A program made the position numbers and the translations under genes. A DNA stretch of 64,000 bases from positions 186,001-250,000 of the forward strand of contig MQUF01000002.1 of assembly GCA_001914235.1 (NCBI GenBank), in the 5' to 3' direction. The first letter of the stretch is position 1. Each line of letters starts with the position of its first letter. Under the pieces are notes generated by a model. The model saw only the letters and a program-made list of their open reading frames with translations, did no database searches and was not told the DNA's origin. This document shows positions 63,598-64,000 of this stretch, piece by piece. Source of the DNA: Desulfobulbaceae bacterium DB1 (GTDB lineage Bacteria; Desulfobacterota; Desulfobulbia; Desulfobulbales; SURF-16).

Positions 63598-64000
63598 GTC
63601 GTAATCCCTTCGTAAATCAGGTCAGGTCGGTGCAGGCCGCAAATGGCGAAGAAGCACAAAAAAATCTCGTCGTAATCCCTTCGTAAATCAGGTCAGGTCG
63701 GTGCTCACGAGTGAAGGTTACAGGAAAATACATCCCATAGTCGTAATCCCTTCGTAAATCAGGTCAGGTCGGTGGTTAACCATTCCCCCGGCCCTGGACA
63801 CGCACCAGGTCGTAATCCCTTCGTAAATCAGGTCAGGTCGGTGACCATCAACGCGCCCCAAGCGCATCTTGCCACAATCGTCGTAATCCCTTCGTAAATC
63901 AGGTCAGGTCGGTGAACACAACCGCAAGGCCGGATGACTCACACGAGTTGTCGTAATCCCTTCGTAAATCAGGTCAGGTCGGTGCCGACAAATCGGTATA
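63598..64000. CRISPR. CRISPR array, six repeats visible, continues beyond window
   Basis: Six identical 35-bp repeats start GTCGTAATCCCTTCG and end CAGGTCAGGTCGGTG, at 63598-63632, 63669-63703, 63740-63774, 63809-63843, 63880-63914 and 63950-63984. Spacers are 36, 36, 34, 36 and 35 bases, all different, and a sixth starts at 63985 and is cut by the window end. The repeat contains a direct CAGGT-CAGGT doublet. No cas genes or clear leader are in view; 63530-63597 has no repeat. All repeats being identical, orientation is undecided. The subtype cannot be named from the repeat alone. Confidence 0.97.

Overview
The window looks like chromosome of a Gram-negative, anaerobic, respiratory bacterium, most likely a Desulfobacterota member near the Desulfobulbales. 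This is inferred from a nickel regulon (NikR plus a DUF4198-type uptake system), a Tat-exported [NiFe] hydrogenase, multiheme cytochromes, universal-stress/TauE operons, lipid A genes (lpxD-fabZ-lpxA-lpxI), a PxxKW protein and many sigma-54 style regulators. No rRNA or tRNA gene was recognised. Most of the window is ordinary core genome; the unusual material lies at about 5.3-9.7 kb, 9.7-15.3 kb, 22-24.6 kb, 30-34 kb, 37.7-44 kb and at the right edge.

Left to right: 1-3.3 kb carries nickel uptake genes and an outer-membrane porin on the minus strand, divergent from nikR. Then come a cysteine desulfurase and an RluA-family pseudouridine synthase. From 5.3 to 9.7 kb is an accessory, partly AT-rich stretch in which an IS630-type element (5971-7194, TA target duplication) has cut a C39-like cysteine peptidase gene after codon 11; removing the element and one TA restores an open frame of about 395 codons. 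From 9.7 to 13.9 kb a [NiFe] hydrogenase (large subunit first, no C-terminal extension) is followed by a heme-binding methyl-accepting chemotaxis protein. A frameshifted DUF1499 gene fused to the back half of a potassium channel follows.

15.4-21.2 kb is one minus-strand operon: LapA-like protein, ADP-forming acyl-CoA synthetase (two genes), CbpA/CbpM co-chaperones and a glucan phosphorylase. 22.4-24.6 kb is an octaheme cytochrome, broken by a frameshift just before its eighth heme site, with calcium-binding-like repeats at the C terminus. NhaD, small membrane proteins and a USP/TauE operon follow. That operon has a near-consensus sigma-54 promoter and upstream palindromes, and it faces a histidine kinase/sigma-54 response regulator pair. 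Lon, a second frameshifted surface-type protein (G9 tract), a monoheme cytochrome, SapC, an M4 metallopeptidase and an atypical sigma-54 activator come next.

44.2-52.7 kb is envelope and housekeeping: der, amgK/murU-like genes, lpxI-lpxA-fabZ-lpxD, ihfA and eno. 52.8-63.5 kb holds pilC, small unknowns, a CheY-like regulator, a BI-1 protein, an RNase Z-like hydrolase and a 1381-residue SNF2 helicase. The window ends inside a CRISPR array (six identical 35-bp repeats visible, no cas genes here). Several frameshifts could be real decay, phase-variable tracts or assembly errors; raw reads would decide.
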